Below, piece after piece: positions 28,676 through 38,249 of a DNA stretch of 64,000 nucleotides. Position numbers and translations under genes: made by a program. Under the pieces are notes generated by a model. The model saw only the letters and a list, made by a program, of their open reading frames with translations, was not told where the DNA came from and did not search any database. Every line of letters starts with the position of its first letter. Within the stretch, counting starts at the first letter, position 1. Source of the DNA: Pseudoalteromonas tunicata (GTDB lineage: Bacteria; Pseudomonadota; Gammaproteobacteria; Enterobacterales; Alteromonadaceae); contig NZ_CP011032.1 in NCBI RefSeq assembly GCF_002310815.1, positions 1,652,001-1,716,000 on the forward strand. The letters are read 5' to 3'.

Positions 28676-28877
28676 GATTGAACTGAAATGGTTGTTTTAT
28701 GTAGGAGCAACAACAATGTTCTCAGGTTCTTTTTTAAATCCAGTTCGATAAGGTGTTTACAATCCTAGCCCAAAAAGTATAAATTGCGACAAACCAAGCA
28801 CTTGTAACACACTGAAATATCAAACCACTAGCCAAGTGATTATTCTGTGGCGGTGGTCAAAAATAATAAGGAATAAA

Positions 28878-30218
28878 ATGAAAGTTACATTTTACGGTAT
28901 TGGGTATGTAGGATTAGTGCAAGCAACGGTACTTGCCGACGCAGGTCACGATGTATGTTGTGTTGATATTAACGAAACCCGCATCGAAAACCTTAAAAAA
29001 GGCATTATTCCTATTTATGAGCCGGGCTTAACGCCACTGGTTGAAAAAAACTTTGCCGAAGGGCGCTTAACTTTTACCACCGACGCCGAGTTTGGTGTTA
29101 ATTTTGGTGATTTACAGTTTATAGCTGTGGGCACACCGCCAGACGAAGACGGCTCAGCCGATTTACAATACGTATTAAAAGTGGCCGAAACCATTGCCAC
29201 CCACATGACATCACCAAAAGTGATTATTGATAAATCAACAGTGCCAGTTGGCACAGCCGACAAAGTACGTGCTAAAGCGCAACAAGTGCTTGATAGCCGT
29301 GGCTCAGATTTAACTTTTGCCGTGGTATCAAACCCAGAATTTTTAAAAGAAGGCGCGGCAGTGAATGACTGTAAACGCCCAGACCGTATAGTAATTGGTA
29401 CCGACAGCGCCGATGCCGAAGAACTAATGCGCGAACTGTACGCACCCTTTAACCGTAATCACGAAAAAATCATCGTGATGGACATTAAAAGTGCCGAGCT
29501 CACCAAATACGCCGCTAACTGTATGCTCGCGACCAAAATCAGCTTTATGAACGAAATGGCTAATATTGCCGAGCGCGTAGGGGCCGACATTGAACACGTA
29601 CGCCAAGGCATCGGCTCAGATTCACGCATTGGTTTTCAGTTTATTTACCCAGGCTGTGGTTATGGCGGCTCGTGTTTTCCAAAAGACGTGCAAGCCTTAG
29701 TGCGCACGGCCGACGGCATTGGTTATGAGTCACAAATTTTAAAAGCGGTAGAAGCAGTCAACTATGCGCAAAAAAATAAACTGTTTGAATACATTACTAA
29801 ACATTTCGGTAAAGATTTAAGCGGTAAAACCTTTGCATTATGGGGCTTAAGCTTTAAACCTAATACCGACGATATGCGCGAAGCACCAAGCCGCGTATTG
29901 ATGGAACAACTGTGGGCCGCAGGCGCAAAAGTGCAAGCCTATGACCCCGAAGCAATGGAAGAAACCCAGCGCATTTATGGCTCACGCCCAGATTTAAGCC
30001 TAATGGGCACCAAAGAATCAGCCCTTAATGGCGCCGATGCACTGATTATTTGCACTGAATGGCAAAATTTCAGAGCGCCAGATTTCGATTTAATTAAATC
30101 GCAATTAAACGAAGCGGTTGTGTTTGATGGCCGTAATTTATTTGAACCAACGCGCATGACTAAAAAAGCAATTAAGTACTACAGCATTGGCCGTGGTTTA
30201 TCGGTAACTGGAGAGTAA
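28878..30218 (+). CDS. ugd: UDP-glucose 6-dehydrogenase
   Basis: The 446-residue protein has N-terminal NAD-binding GIGYVGLV, the central [15 protein letters not shown] segment and the catalytic cysteine motif [14 protein letters not shown] near residue 260. The C-terminal part, [20 protein letters not shown], is the UDP-binding domain. It oxidises UDP-glucose to UDP-glucuronate, the substrate of the epimerase encoded four bases downstream. The ATG at 28878 has AAGG upstream; a longer frame to 28836 lacks a site. Its coding GC resembles the flanking housekeeping genes rather than the AT-rich cassette that follows. Confidence 0.96.
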   Translation: MKVTFYGIGYVGLVQATVLADAGHDVCCVDINETRIENLKKGIIPIYEPGLTPLVEKNFAEGRLTFTTDAEFGVNFGDLQFIAVGTPPDEDGSADLQYVLKVAETIATHMTSPKVIIDKSTVPVGTADKVRAKAQQVLDSRGSDLTFAVVSNPEFLKEGAAVNDCKRPDRIVIGTDSADAEELMRELYAPFNRNHEKIIVMDIKSAELTKYAANCMLATKISFMNEMANIAERVGADIEHVRQGIGSDSRIGFQFIYPGCGYGGSCFPKDVQALVRTADGIGYESQILKAVEAVNYAQKNKLFEYITKHFGKDLSGKTFALWGLSFKPNTDDMREAPSRVLMEQLWAAGAKVQAYDPEAMEETQRIYGSRPDLSLMGTKESALNGADALIICTEWQNFRAPDFDLIKSQLNEAVVFDGRNLFEPTRMTKKAIKYYSIGRGLSVTGE

Positions 30219-30221
30219 TGA

Positions 30222-31220
30222 ATGAAATATCTGGTAACGGGCGCAGCAGGTTTTATTGGTAACTTCGTCAGTGAGCGTTTATGTGCAATGGGCCACCAAG
30301 TAATTGGCCTTGATAACCTAAATGATTATTACGACCCAGCATTAAAGTTAGCTCGCTTAAAACGTCTTGAGCACTTCACTAATTTTACGTTTGTTAAAAT
30401 GGATTTAGCTGACCGCGAAGCAATCGCTAACTTGTTTGCAACTGAGCAATTTGAGCGAGTGATCCATTTAGCTGCGCAAGCGGGCGTTCGTTACTCGATA
30501 GAAAACCCAATGGCCTATATTGATTCAAACCTAGTAGGTATGGCCACTATTTTAGAAGGTTGCCGTCATAACAAAGTGCAACATTTGGTTTATGCCTCAT
30601 CAAGTTCAGTATATGGCGCAAATACTAAAATCCCTTTTGCTGAAGAAGATAGAGTCGATTATCCAGTATCGCTTTACGCTGCAACTAAAAAATCGAACGA
30701 ATTAATGGCCCACACTTATAGCCATTTATATTCGTTGCCAACCACCGGGCTGCGCTTTTTTACTGTGTATGGCCCGTGGGGTCGCCCCGATATGGCACCG
30801 TTTTTATTTACTGACGCCATCGCCAACGATAAGCCAATTAAAGTATTTAATAACGGTAAAATGCAACGCGACTTTACTTATATTGACGATATTGTCGAAG
30901 GTATTATTCGTATTCAAGATGTAATACCTGCGCCAAATAAACAGGCAGATAATAAGCAAGCAGTTAATAAAGCCGAAGGCTCACCTTTTTATAAGCTTTA
31001 TAATATTGGCAATAATCAACCAGTAGAACTTGAGCAGTTTATAACCTGTATCGAAAATGCATTAGGTAAAAAAGCCATAAAACAATATTTACCAATGCAA
31101 GATGGTGATGTAGTGCGCACATTTGCTGACGTTAGTGGTTTAGAAAGCGAAATAGGCTTTAAACCGAATACTGATCTGCAAAGTGGGATTAATAGTTTTG
31201 TGCAATGGTATATTAAGTAA
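30222..31220 (+). CDS. UDP-glucuronate 4-epimerase-like SDR, copy 2
   Basis: The 332-residue paralogue of 26641-27681 keeps all motifs: GAAGFIG, SSSSVYG, YAATKK and the RFFTVYGPWGRPDMA stretch. It starts four bases after ugd, so ugd and this gene form a UDP-Glc to UDP-GlcA to UDP-GalA pair. The short variable insert near residue 245 (NKQADNKQAVNKAEG) differs from copy 1. It is the last gene before the AT-rich cassette. Confidence 0.9.
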   Translation: MKYLVTGAAGFIGNFVSERLCAMGHQVIGLDNLNDYYDPALKLARLKRLEHFTNFTFVKMDLADREAIANLFATEQFERVIHLAAQAGVRYSIENPMAYIDSNLVGMATILEGCRHNKVQHLVYASSSSVYGANTKIPFAEEDRVDYPVSLYAATKKSNELMAHTYSHLYSLPTTGLRFFTVYGPWGRPDMAPFLFTDAIANDKPIKVFNNGKMQRDFTYIDDIVEGIIRIQDVIPAPNKQADNKQAVNKAEGSPFYKLYNIGNNQPVELEQFITCIENALGKKAIKQYLPMQDGDVVRTFADVSGLESEIGFKPNTDLQSGINSFVQWYIK

Positions 31221-31225
31221 TAGTC

Positions 31226-31684
31226 ATGAGTAAATTTAATTTTGTTAGTGATTATAATGCTTATGTCACTTTTTATAAATATAAAAGCCCATTACCTATA
31301 TTTCAAGTATTTATGACGCCAGGTTTTTTGCTTTTAATATTATATAGGTTTTATTCTTCAATTTATTGTCTTGGAGGTATATTTCGTTTTTTAGGTAGGT
31401 TACTTTGGTTGTTAACATATTTTTTATTTGGTTGTGACATTAATCCTCGATGTAAAATTTACGGCACATTAATAATGCCGCACCCAGTCGGTATCGTACT
31501 TGGCGAGGGGGTTGTATTAGATGGTTGTAATGTGATTTATCAAAATGTGACATTAGGAGTAAACCGAGGTCATTATCCACATTTAAAAAATGTAACAGTT
31601 TATACATCAGCAGTAGTGTGTGGTGATGTAAAATTAGAAGATGAAATAATACCAGCCCTCAGCAAAATACTGAAAAATAAATAA
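31226..31684 (+). CDS. Serine acetyltransferase-like hexapeptide-repeat protein, probably C-terminally shortened
   Basis: The 152-residue protein has N-terminal hydrophobic helices, then left-handed beta-helix sequence (INPRCKIYGTLIMPHPVGIVLGEGVVLDGCNVIYQNVTLG), as in CysE-like O-acetyltransferases of EPS loci. The catalytic-type His is in MPHPVG. The usual last coils and the GVPA-type ending are missing: after GDVKLEDEII the sequence turns into PALSKILKNK. It may be truncated by a recent mutation or be a divergent short form. First gene of the AT-rich cassette. Confidence 0.75.
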   Translation: MSKFNFVSDYNAYVTFYKYKSPLPIFQVFMTPGFLLLILYRFYSSIYCLGGIFRFLGRLLWLLTYFLFGCDINPRCKIYGTLIMPHPVGIVLGEGVVLDGCNVIYQNVTLGVNRGHYPHLKNVTVYTSAVVCGDVKLEDEIIPALSKILKNK

Positions 31685-31699
31685 TTATTAAGGTGTAAA

Positions 31700-33172
31700 G
31701 TGAGTTTTATAAGGAAAAATAATAAGCCAGTAGATAAAGCGTTATTGCTTTTCAGTTTTATCTTAATAGTTTTTTATAGTTTGTTGAGGTTTATTCAAAG
31801 TGGAACTTTAATAGTATGGTCATTTATACCTGTAATGTTACTTGGTGTAATATTTTTGTATGAAAATCTTCACACTTTAAATAATAGAGAAAACATATTT
31901 TCTGCATTATCTATTTTCTTGGCTTTTGGTTTTACTTTTTTTTATGTTGTTCCTTTTAATCAAATCATTTGGGATTATTGGCCTAGCATTCTTAATAATG
32001 AAGGAATGAAAGAATGGGTAGGGTTATGGGCAATCCTTTGTATAGTTGGTTTTTTTCTTGTTGTTGTTGGTTTTAAATCAACACGCGTAAAGATAAAAAG
32101 TAACTTAAGTTATCATATTAATACTAAAAAAATGCACATCCCATTTTTAATTGGTATTTTTTTCTGTTTGTTATGCCAAGTTATAGTTTTAATAAAGCTA
32201 GGTGGGTATTCAGGTTATTTAAATTCATATGAAATGAGATTAGAGGGTTCTATTCAAAATTATAATCCATATGCAGGTTTTGGTTTCTTATTTACTTTCT
32301 CCGAATCGTTACCTAATTTAATAGCTATATATATTGTGCTGTTGATCAAAGATAAAGAATGGTCTAAAAGTGTCAAAGTATTATTATGTCTCATAGTATT
32401 TTTATTTCTACTTAATATGCTTTTTGGTGGTTTGAGAGGAAGTAGGAGCACGACAATTTGGTCTTTATTTTGGTTTATTGTTATTTACCACAACAATATA
32501 AAGAAATTGAACTTAAAATTACTGATAGGCTTGGGCGCTGGTTTTTTCCTTTTTATGACGACCTATAGTTTATATAAATTCGGTGGTATTGAAGGAGTTC
32601 AAGGACTTTGGGATAAGGATATTAAGGCTCAGGTTTTTGAGCATAAATACATTGAAGACTCTGAAAAATTTGCGCTGGTCAGGGATGCTGGAAGAACAGA
32701 TGTACAGTCCTTTATAATAAAAACATATTGGAATGAAGATTATCCATTATCTTATGGTAGAACTTTAGTTGCTGGGGCGCTTTCATTTGTACCTAGTTTT
32801 TTATTGCCTAATAAACCAGTAACAGCAATAAAAGAAAAAACAGGAATTTTTTGGAGTGATTATAGTTTTACAGAAACGAATTACACTACATTATTAGCTG
32901 GTGGATACGGGGAGTTTATAATCAACTTTGGTATATTATTTGGTCTGGTGTTTTTTTATATATTTGGAGTTTTAATCTCTTATATAGATGGTTTCTGTAG
33001 AGCTTTACCTAAAGATGGGATTTTCAATCTTCTATCTCCTATATTTATACTTTTATCAATTCAGATGCTTATGTCGGATAGTAATGTAATTTCTCAGTTT
33101 TTATTTAGATTTATAACTATTCCATTAATTGTTTTATATTTTTGCCCGAAGTTAGTTAAAAATAATAATTAA
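31700..33172 (+). CDS. wzy: Wzy-like polysaccharide repeat-unit polymerase
   Basis: The 490-residue integral membrane protein has about eleven to twelve hydrophobic helices and a long periplasmic loop (about residues 290-400) containing PLSYGRTLVAGALSFVPSF and GGYGEFIINFG, a layout seen in O-antigen/EPS polymerases of the oligosaccharide repeat unit polymerase type. The start is GTG with AAGG upstream. The sequence is strongly AT-rich, like its neighbours up to 37715. It would polymerise the lipid-linked repeat unit in the periplasm. The symbol rests on topology and context. Confidence 0.8.
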   Translation: MSFIRKNNKPVDKALLLFSFILIVFYSLLRFIQSGTLIVWSFIPVMLLGVIFLYENLHTLNNRENIFSALSIFLAFGFTFFYVVPFNQIIWDYWPSILNNEGMKEWVGLWAILCIVGFFLVVVGFKSTRVKIKSNLSYHINTKKMHIPFLIGIFFCLLCQVIVLIKLGGYSGYLNSYEMRLEGSIQNYNPYAGFGFLFTFSESLPNLIAIYIVLLIKDKEWSKSVKVLLCLIVFLFLLNMLFGGLRGSRSTTIWSLFWFIVIYHNNIKKLNLKLLIGLGAGFFLFMTTYSLYKFGGIEGVQGLWDKDIKAQVFEHKYIEDSEKFALVRDAGRTDVQSFIIKTYWNEDYPLSYGRTLVAGALSFVPSFLLPNKPVTAIKEKTGIFWSDYSFTETNYTTLLAGGYGEFIINFGILFGLVFFYIFGVLISYIDGFCRALPKDGIFNLLSPIFILLSIQMLMSDSNVISQFLFRFITIPLIVLYFCPKLVKNNN

Positions 33173-33199
33173 CTTAATAGATAATGCTAGGTGTTTCAT

Positions 33200-34306
33200 A
33201 TGATCGTTTTACATTCTTACAGTACTAAAAATAGTGGTGATGGGTTACTTGTTGACTTAACAAAAGAAGTTGCCTTAGAAGCCAACTTAGGCCCAGTAAG
33301 TAAATTAGTTTCGTTGGATAAAAGTTCTTTTAATGGTTTTGATTCTATATATGAACCTGAAATTATTAATAAAGGCTTTTTCGGTAAATTAAAATATGGA
33401 ATAAAGAGTTTAATAAATGTTTATCTCAAAATTGATCTATTTAGAGGTTATTTACCTGATGACTCTAATGAACCTATAATTGCCGTTGGTGGCGGCTATA
33501 TGCGTGGAAGAACAAAACTTGAAAGCCTAAAAACTTTTCTAGCGCATGTTCCTCAATTAATCTGGGCGAGTAGGCAGAATAAAGCTGTGACAATTTATTT
33601 GCCTCAGAGTATTGGCCCTTTTAATGGACCTTTAAGAAAATTAATAAAAAATAGAATGAAGCAGTTAGATGTGATTTTTGCACGAGATGACTTAACAGTT
33701 AAAGAGTTACAACTTGATAATGTTGTTCGAGTACCAGACTTAGCTGTTCAAGAACTTGCTATGCAGTATAGTAAGTCAAAGCACCAGATAAATTTTGATA
33801 AAGTTTACCTAATCGCACGTGCTGTTAAAGTACCAGGGGAAGAAAATTATATTTCAAAGTTAATTGAGTTAAAAAAACTAATACCAAATCTAGAGCCTCT
33901 AATACAAAGTGAAGGTAGAGGTAATAATGATATTAGCTTTTATCAAAAATTAGGTTGGTCAGGTCCTTTACGTAAAGTGAAAGACGTTTTGAATGACCCT
34001 CAAAACAGAGGTGTCGTAATCTCTGTTAGACTTCATGGCTCTTTACAAAGCATGATATCAGGTTGTCCTTCAATCCATTTATCCTATGAGAGAAAGGGTT
34101 TCGGTGCATTTTCTGATTTAGGTGTTTCAGAATATTGCCACGGTTTTAAAAGTTTTAATCCAAAGTTAATAGAAAAACAGGTAAACGCATTAAAATCTGA
34201 TGCTACTGATTATTGGAATAGCATAAATATGAATGTAGGATCTGTGTTAGAAAAAAGAAAGCTAATGATTAATACAATTAAAACCGCAAGAAACAGGTAT
34301 CAATAA
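33200..34306 (+). CDS. Polysaccharide pyruvyl transferase family protein
   Basis: The 368-residue protein has the family pattern: N-terminal LHSYSTKNSGDGLL, IAVGGGYMRG, IYLPQSIGPFNG, IFARDDLTVKEL and VVISVRLHGSLQSMISGCPSI near residue 280 (PF04230). Members add pyruvate ketals to glycans, though several act as other sugar-modifying enzymes. ATG 33200 is chosen with AGGTG upstream; GTG 33191 is possible. It ends by overlapping the next gene in a TAATG arrangement. Confidence 0.85.
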   Translation: MIVLHSYSTKNSGDGLLVDLTKEVALEANLGPVSKLVSLDKSSFNGFDSIYEPEIINKGFFGKLKYGIKSLINVYLKIDLFRGYLPDDSNEPIIAVGGGYMRGRTKLESLKTFLAHVPQLIWASRQNKAVTIYLPQSIGPFNGPLRKLIKNRMKQLDVIFARDDLTVKELQLDNVVRVPDLAVQELAMQYSKSKHQINFDKVYLIARAVKVPGEENYISKLIELKKLIPNLEPLIQSEGRGNNDISFYQKLGWSGPLRKVKDVLNDPQNRGVVISVRLHGSLQSMISGCPSIHLSYERKGFGAFSDLGVSEYCHGFKSFNPKLIEKQVNALKSDATDYWNSINMNVGSVLEKRKLMINTIKTARNRYQ

Positions 34307-35472
34307 TGAAAGCTTTAGTTGTTTTTGATGGGCGCTTTTATAATAACTCAGGGTTACCATCTTCTTACCATTTAACTTACGACTTATTTACTAAAAGATA
34401 TTTAACAGAGTTTGATAGTGTAACAGTTGTTGGGCGGTTGTTTAATAAACCAGATGATGGCGCGCAATCAGTAATAGGTAATAATGCAACATTTATTGGT
34501 ATACCTGGTTATGTTGGGCCTAAGCAATTTTTATTTAAGCTGCCATCTATTTTAAAATTATTATGGAATATTGACCTAAAAAATACAGCCGTTTTTCTCA
34601 GAACCCCTGGTACTATACCTTTTATTTTTTCATTAATCTTATTTGTAAAGAGAAAAAAGTTTGCTGTTGAAGTTGTCGCTGACCCACATGATCAGTTAAG
34701 TAAAGGATCGGTTGAACATCCAATTCGAATGATTTTTCAGAAATTGTACTCATACTTTTTGAAATGGCAATGCAGAAAAGCAATAGGTGCTGCGTATGTA
34801 ACTAAATCGGCTTTACAGAAAAGGTATCCACCAAAAAGTGATTTAACCACTAATTATACAAGTTTAAATCTTGGCAATGAATGGTTTGTAAAAGAACCGA
34901 AGTTATATGATAAATTAGATACAATAAATTTATTGAATGTCGGCATGATGGTACAGCTTTATAAAGCACAAGATGTGATATTGAAAACTATTTCCATACT
35001 AAAGGAACGTAATATAAATTGTTTTGTTACGTTTGTTGGTGATGGTGAATATAGAGCTTTTCTCGAAAATCTAGCTGTAAAGCTTAATATTAAAAACCAA
35101 GTGAAATTTGTTGGAAAAGTATCTGATAGGGAATTATTACAAAAATATTATGATGATTCTGATATTTTTATTTTACCATCACGACAAGAAGGCCTACCCA
35201 GAGTGATGATTGAAGCTATGAGTCGTGCCCTTCCTTGTATTGGCACTGATGTTGGTGGTATTTCAGAGTTAATCAATCAGAGTTTTATTATTGCAGTCGA
35301 TGATCCAGAAGGTTTGGCTGAAAGGATTGAGTACTTTATTAATAATCCAAATATAATGGAATTAGAATCAAAAAGAAATTTACTAACTTCTGAAAATTAT
35401 AAAGGTGAGATGATTCAAAAAAGAAGAAATTCTTTTTATCAAGGGGTCAAGGAAAGAAATTATGAAGACTAA
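34306..35472 (+). CDS. Glycosyltransferase family 4 protein
   Basis: The 388-residue GT-B fold protein has the C-terminal nucleotide-sugar binding region with FVGKVSDRELLQKYYDDSD, FILPSRQEGLPRVMIEAMSR and PCIGTDVGGISELI (the EX7E-like Glu pair). It has no membrane segment apart from weak N-terminal hydrophobicity. It transfers a sugar to the lipid-linked EPS repeat; donor and linkage cannot be read. Translationally coupled to both neighbours (1-base overlap before, 11-base overlap after). Confidence 0.9.
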   Translation: MKALVVFDGRFYNNSGLPSSYHLTYDLFTKRYLTEFDSVTVVGRLFNKPDDGAQSVIGNNATFIGIPGYVGPKQFLFKLPSILKLLWNIDLKNTAVFLRTPGTIPFIFSLILFVKRKKFAVEVVADPHDQLSKGSVEHPIRMIFQKLYSYFLKWQCRKAIGAAYVTKSALQKRYPPKSDLTTNYTSLNLGNEWFVKEPKLYDKLDTINLLNVGMMVQLYKAQDVILKTISILKERNINCFVTFVGDGEYRAFLENLAVKLNIKNQVKFVGKVSDRELLQKYYDDSDIFILPSRQEGLPRVMIEAMSRALPCIGTDVGGISELINQSFIIAVDDPEGLAERIEYFINNPNIMELESKRNLLTSENYKGEMIQKRRNSFYQGVKERNYED

Positions 35473-36511
35473 GGTTTTACACTTATCTTTATCTCATGGT
35501 GGTGGGATAATAAGTGCACTAGAAACTTATATAATAAATAGTCCATTATCAGACCATTATTTGGTTGCTGCGAATGATGATTCTTGTCAAATTAACATTT
35601 CAAATCCTAAAAATTTAGTTAACACTTATATTATTAATCTAAATTTCAAAGGAATCTTAAGCTTATATGAAATTTATAAACAAATTAAGCCAACTCACAT
35701 ACATTTACATTCTTCAATTGCTGGAGTAGTTGGTAGATTAATTTTTCCATTTTTTAAGAATGTTATCTATACACCTCATTGTTATGCATTTGAACGAACA
35801 GACATTAGCAAAATCAAAAGATGTTTCTTTTATTTTGCTGAGCGATTACTTGCTTTAAAGCCAACAACAGTTGCAGGCTGTTCTCCTCGTGAAGTTACAT
35901 TGGGTAATGAACTTGCATTTAAAGTTTTTAAAAAGAAAATAAGTAATATATTCTTAACAAATTATTCTAGTATCACTCACAAATGGCAGAATCCTAATAA
36001 CTCAATAAAAAGAGTCATTATGATTGGTAGAATTTGCCCCCAGAAGGATGCAAACTTCTTTATACAAACTTTTAAGCAACTGCAGCTATTGGATAGTTCA
36101 ATTAAATTTTATTGGATTGGCAATGGTGCAGATAATGATATAAATAAGTTGCTTCTTAATGGCATTACTTGTAGTGGCTGGCTCTCTAGGGAGGAATTAG
36201 TCGATGAAGTTTTGAATAGTGATTTGTATTTTCATTGTGCTGCATGGGAGGGTAATCCAATGTCAGTTCTTGAGGTTTCTCGCATGGAAATGCCGATAGT
36301 TGGAAGAAAAATACCTTCTCTTGAATCTATTGGATTAAAACAATTATCAACAACGCCTGAGGGCTGCGCTCAATTAATATATAAACATTTTAATAATAAA
36401 GATAGTTTAGCTAACTCTGAATTTGTAAAAGTCAATGAACTATGTTCTGAGAAAAATCAGATGGAAGCACTTAAAGTAATTTATAGTATTAAAGATAATG
36501 AACTTCATTAA
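35462..36511 (+). CDS. Glycosyltransferase (GT4/GT1 type)
   Basis: The 349-residue GT-B protein opens with KVLHLSLSHGGGIISALETYI (Gly-rich acceptor-domain loop), has HLHSSIAGVVGRL, and in the C-terminal half IGRICPQKDANFFIQTF and YFHCAAWEGNPMSVLEVSRMEMPIVG, the donor-binding signature. It overlaps the previous gene by 11 bases and wzx by 14, so it is part of one transcript. Confidence 0.87.
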   Translation: MKTKVLHLSLSHGGGIISALETYIINSPLSDHYLVAANDDSCQINISNPKNLVNTYIINLNFKGILSLYEIYKQIKPTHIHLHSSIAGVVGRLIFPFFKNVIYTPHCYAFERTDISKIKRCFFYFAERLLALKPTTVAGCSPREVTLGNELAFKVFKKKISNIFLTNYSSITHKWQNPNNSIKRVIMIGRICPQKDANFFIQTFKQLQLLDSSIKFYWIGNGADNDINKLLLNGITCSGWLSREELVDEVLNSDLYFHCAAWEGNPMSVLEVSRMEMPIVGRKIPSLESIGLKQLSTTPEGCAQLIYKHFNNKDSLANSEFVKVNELCSEKNQMEALKVIYSIKDNELH

Positions 36512-37715
36512 AAAATTACTCAGCACTTTCATAGGGGTTGGTAGTAACGCAATTTACCAAGTTCTACTACTTTCATTAGTTAGCAAGTTTTATACGATTG
36601 AAGAGCTTGGTGCCTATGCCTTTTTCTTTTCTATATCAACGGTAGTATTTTTTTTTACTAATGTTGGTTTTAGACAGGTAATAATAACAAGTTCTAAATA
36701 TAACGATGTAGCACAATATTTGAAACTTAGAATTATACTTTCGACTATTTCATTTTTAGTTTTGCTGATTTTTGGTTTGATATTTAATCCTGATTATATC
36801 TTATTATCTGTTTTGATATCTTTTATTAAGTTTATTGAATCAGTTAGTGAGATTGGGTATGCTAAATTCCAAAAACATCAAAATCATAATTTTCAATCTA
36901 AAATTTTATTTTTTAAAAGTTTACTCTCTGCTTTTTTAGTTTATTCTTTTACAAAGTTAACCTTTGGATTGAATTCTTTACTTTTGGCTATTTCACTTTT
37001 GCATATATTTATTATTTTAATGTATGAACTGCCAAAGTTAAGGGTTTATTCCAAGGTTGGGCTATTTTCAGAATTTTTAACCTGTAAAAAAACTGATTTA
37101 GAGCTTGTTAAGTTCGCGCTGCCACTTGGTGTAGGTTTGTTTTTGATTAATCTTAACTTGAACTTATCTAGAATAATGAGCGGTGTTTTTCTTAGTGATC
37201 TAGACACGGCTATTTTGGCTGCATCATTACAGTTGTCTTTGTCATTTGCACCAGTTATTACTGGTTTTACGCAAGTTCTTTTACCTAAATTTACCTACTT
37301 TATTAAAAAGGGACTTATTAAGAAGCTTATTTTCTACTTTATAAGCCTTACGTTATTGTTTTCTTTTACTTCACTATTTATGTTAATTTTAACTGATTTA
37401 TATGGGGGCGTAATTTTAAATTTTATTTATAACCCTGAAATAGGTCAATATCAGAGTATTTTCTTAATTTGTTTGTTGGCAGTCTCTTTTAATTATATAT
37501 CAGCTTTGTCTAATGCTTTACTTACTGCTTTTGAAAAATTTAAATTACAACGAAATATAATGATTTTTTGTATTATTATTAATTCAATTATGATGCTTTT
37601 ATTTGTAGATACCTATGGGCTTTTGGCTTTAGCATGGTCATTTGCTTTCACATCATTATTACGAATGTTTTTACTGTATTTTTATGCTTTCTCGGCGTTA
37701 AAAAATGGAATTTAA
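36498..37715 (+). CDS. wzx: Wzx-like polysaccharide flippase
   Basis: The 405-residue membrane protein has about twelve hydrophobic helices and an N-terminal MNFIKKLLSTFIGVGSNAIYQVLLLSLVSKF typical of the polysaccharide-biosynthesis (MATE/MVF-like) exporters. It would flip the undecaprenyl-linked repeat unit across the inner membrane for Wzy. It is the last gene of the AT-rich cassette, overlapping the preceding GT gene by 14 bases. Confidence 0.85.
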   Translation: MNFIKKLLSTFIGVGSNAIYQVLLLSLVSKFYTIEELGAYAFFFSISTVVFFFTNVGFRQVIITSSKYNDVAQYLKLRIILSTISFLVLLIFGLIFNPDYILLSVLISFIKFIESVSEIGYAKFQKHQNHNFQSKILFFKSLLSAFLVYSFTKLTFGLNSLLLAISLLHIFIILMYELPKLRVYSKVGLFSEFLTCKKTDLELVKFALPLGVGLFLINLNLNLSRIMSGVFLSDLDTAILAASLQLSLSFAPVITGFTQVLLPKFTYFIKKGLIKKLIFYFISLTLLFSFTSLFMLILTDLYGGVILNFIYNPEIGQYQSIFLICLLAVSFNYISALSNALLTAFEKFKLQRNIMIFCIIINSIMMLLFVDTYGLLALAWSFAFTSLLRMFLLYFYAFSALKNGI

Positions 37716-38080
37716 TCGATGTTCAATTAAATATATACTTATTGTATTTATAAGTACGGTATTTTGAAATGCACCTCTAAACTAATGTCATCTGCACCTA
37801 TAATTTCTTGATTACCAAGCTAACTTCATTATTAAGTAAATCTCAGCTCTAGATAAGTGATTTCTCCACATAACTAATTAGAAGTCAATATCTAATGGTT
37901 CATCTCTGACCAGAGAATCCCAATGCTGATTGGCGCATCAATAGGCAAACTATTAACCGTTAATCCTGTACTGTAATTGTAGAAAATAATTGTCTGAGAA
38001 TGATTTATTATCCAGTCTTGGGGTTAAGTTATACAAAAAACTTAATTGCCACCTGTGAAATTGTAGGTTTAATTATTTTT
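37716..38080. other. Intergenic stretch with possible decayed minus-strand coding remnants
   Basis: No intact gene is present. On the minus strand, short open stretches such as 37748-37819 (LGNQEIIGADDISLEV..., ending at a stop) and one ending ...NYFLQLQYRING near 37950-38030 look protein-like but are broken by stops and frame changes. They may be relics of a lost gene or chance. Confidence 0.25.
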
Positions 38081-38211
38081 GTAGGTGCAAGCCTACTTGG
38101 TCGGTAAAACCTTCCCGTTTTGTTGGTGAAATAAACCGTTCGCCAATCGGCAGTTTTAAACCATTCGCCGTCCAGTCTTTGTAAAATATTTGCTGGCAGG
38201 CCATCACCTAC
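38081..38211. repeat. REP-like element D
   Basis: Opens GTAGGTGCAAGCCTACTTGG and closes GCAGGCCATCACCTAC. It ends about 40 bases before the manC start, and marks the right boundary of the AT-rich cassette. Confidence 0.82.
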
Positions 38212-38249
38212 GGGTATAATCAACACACTTTGCGCTTGGTGTGATGATT

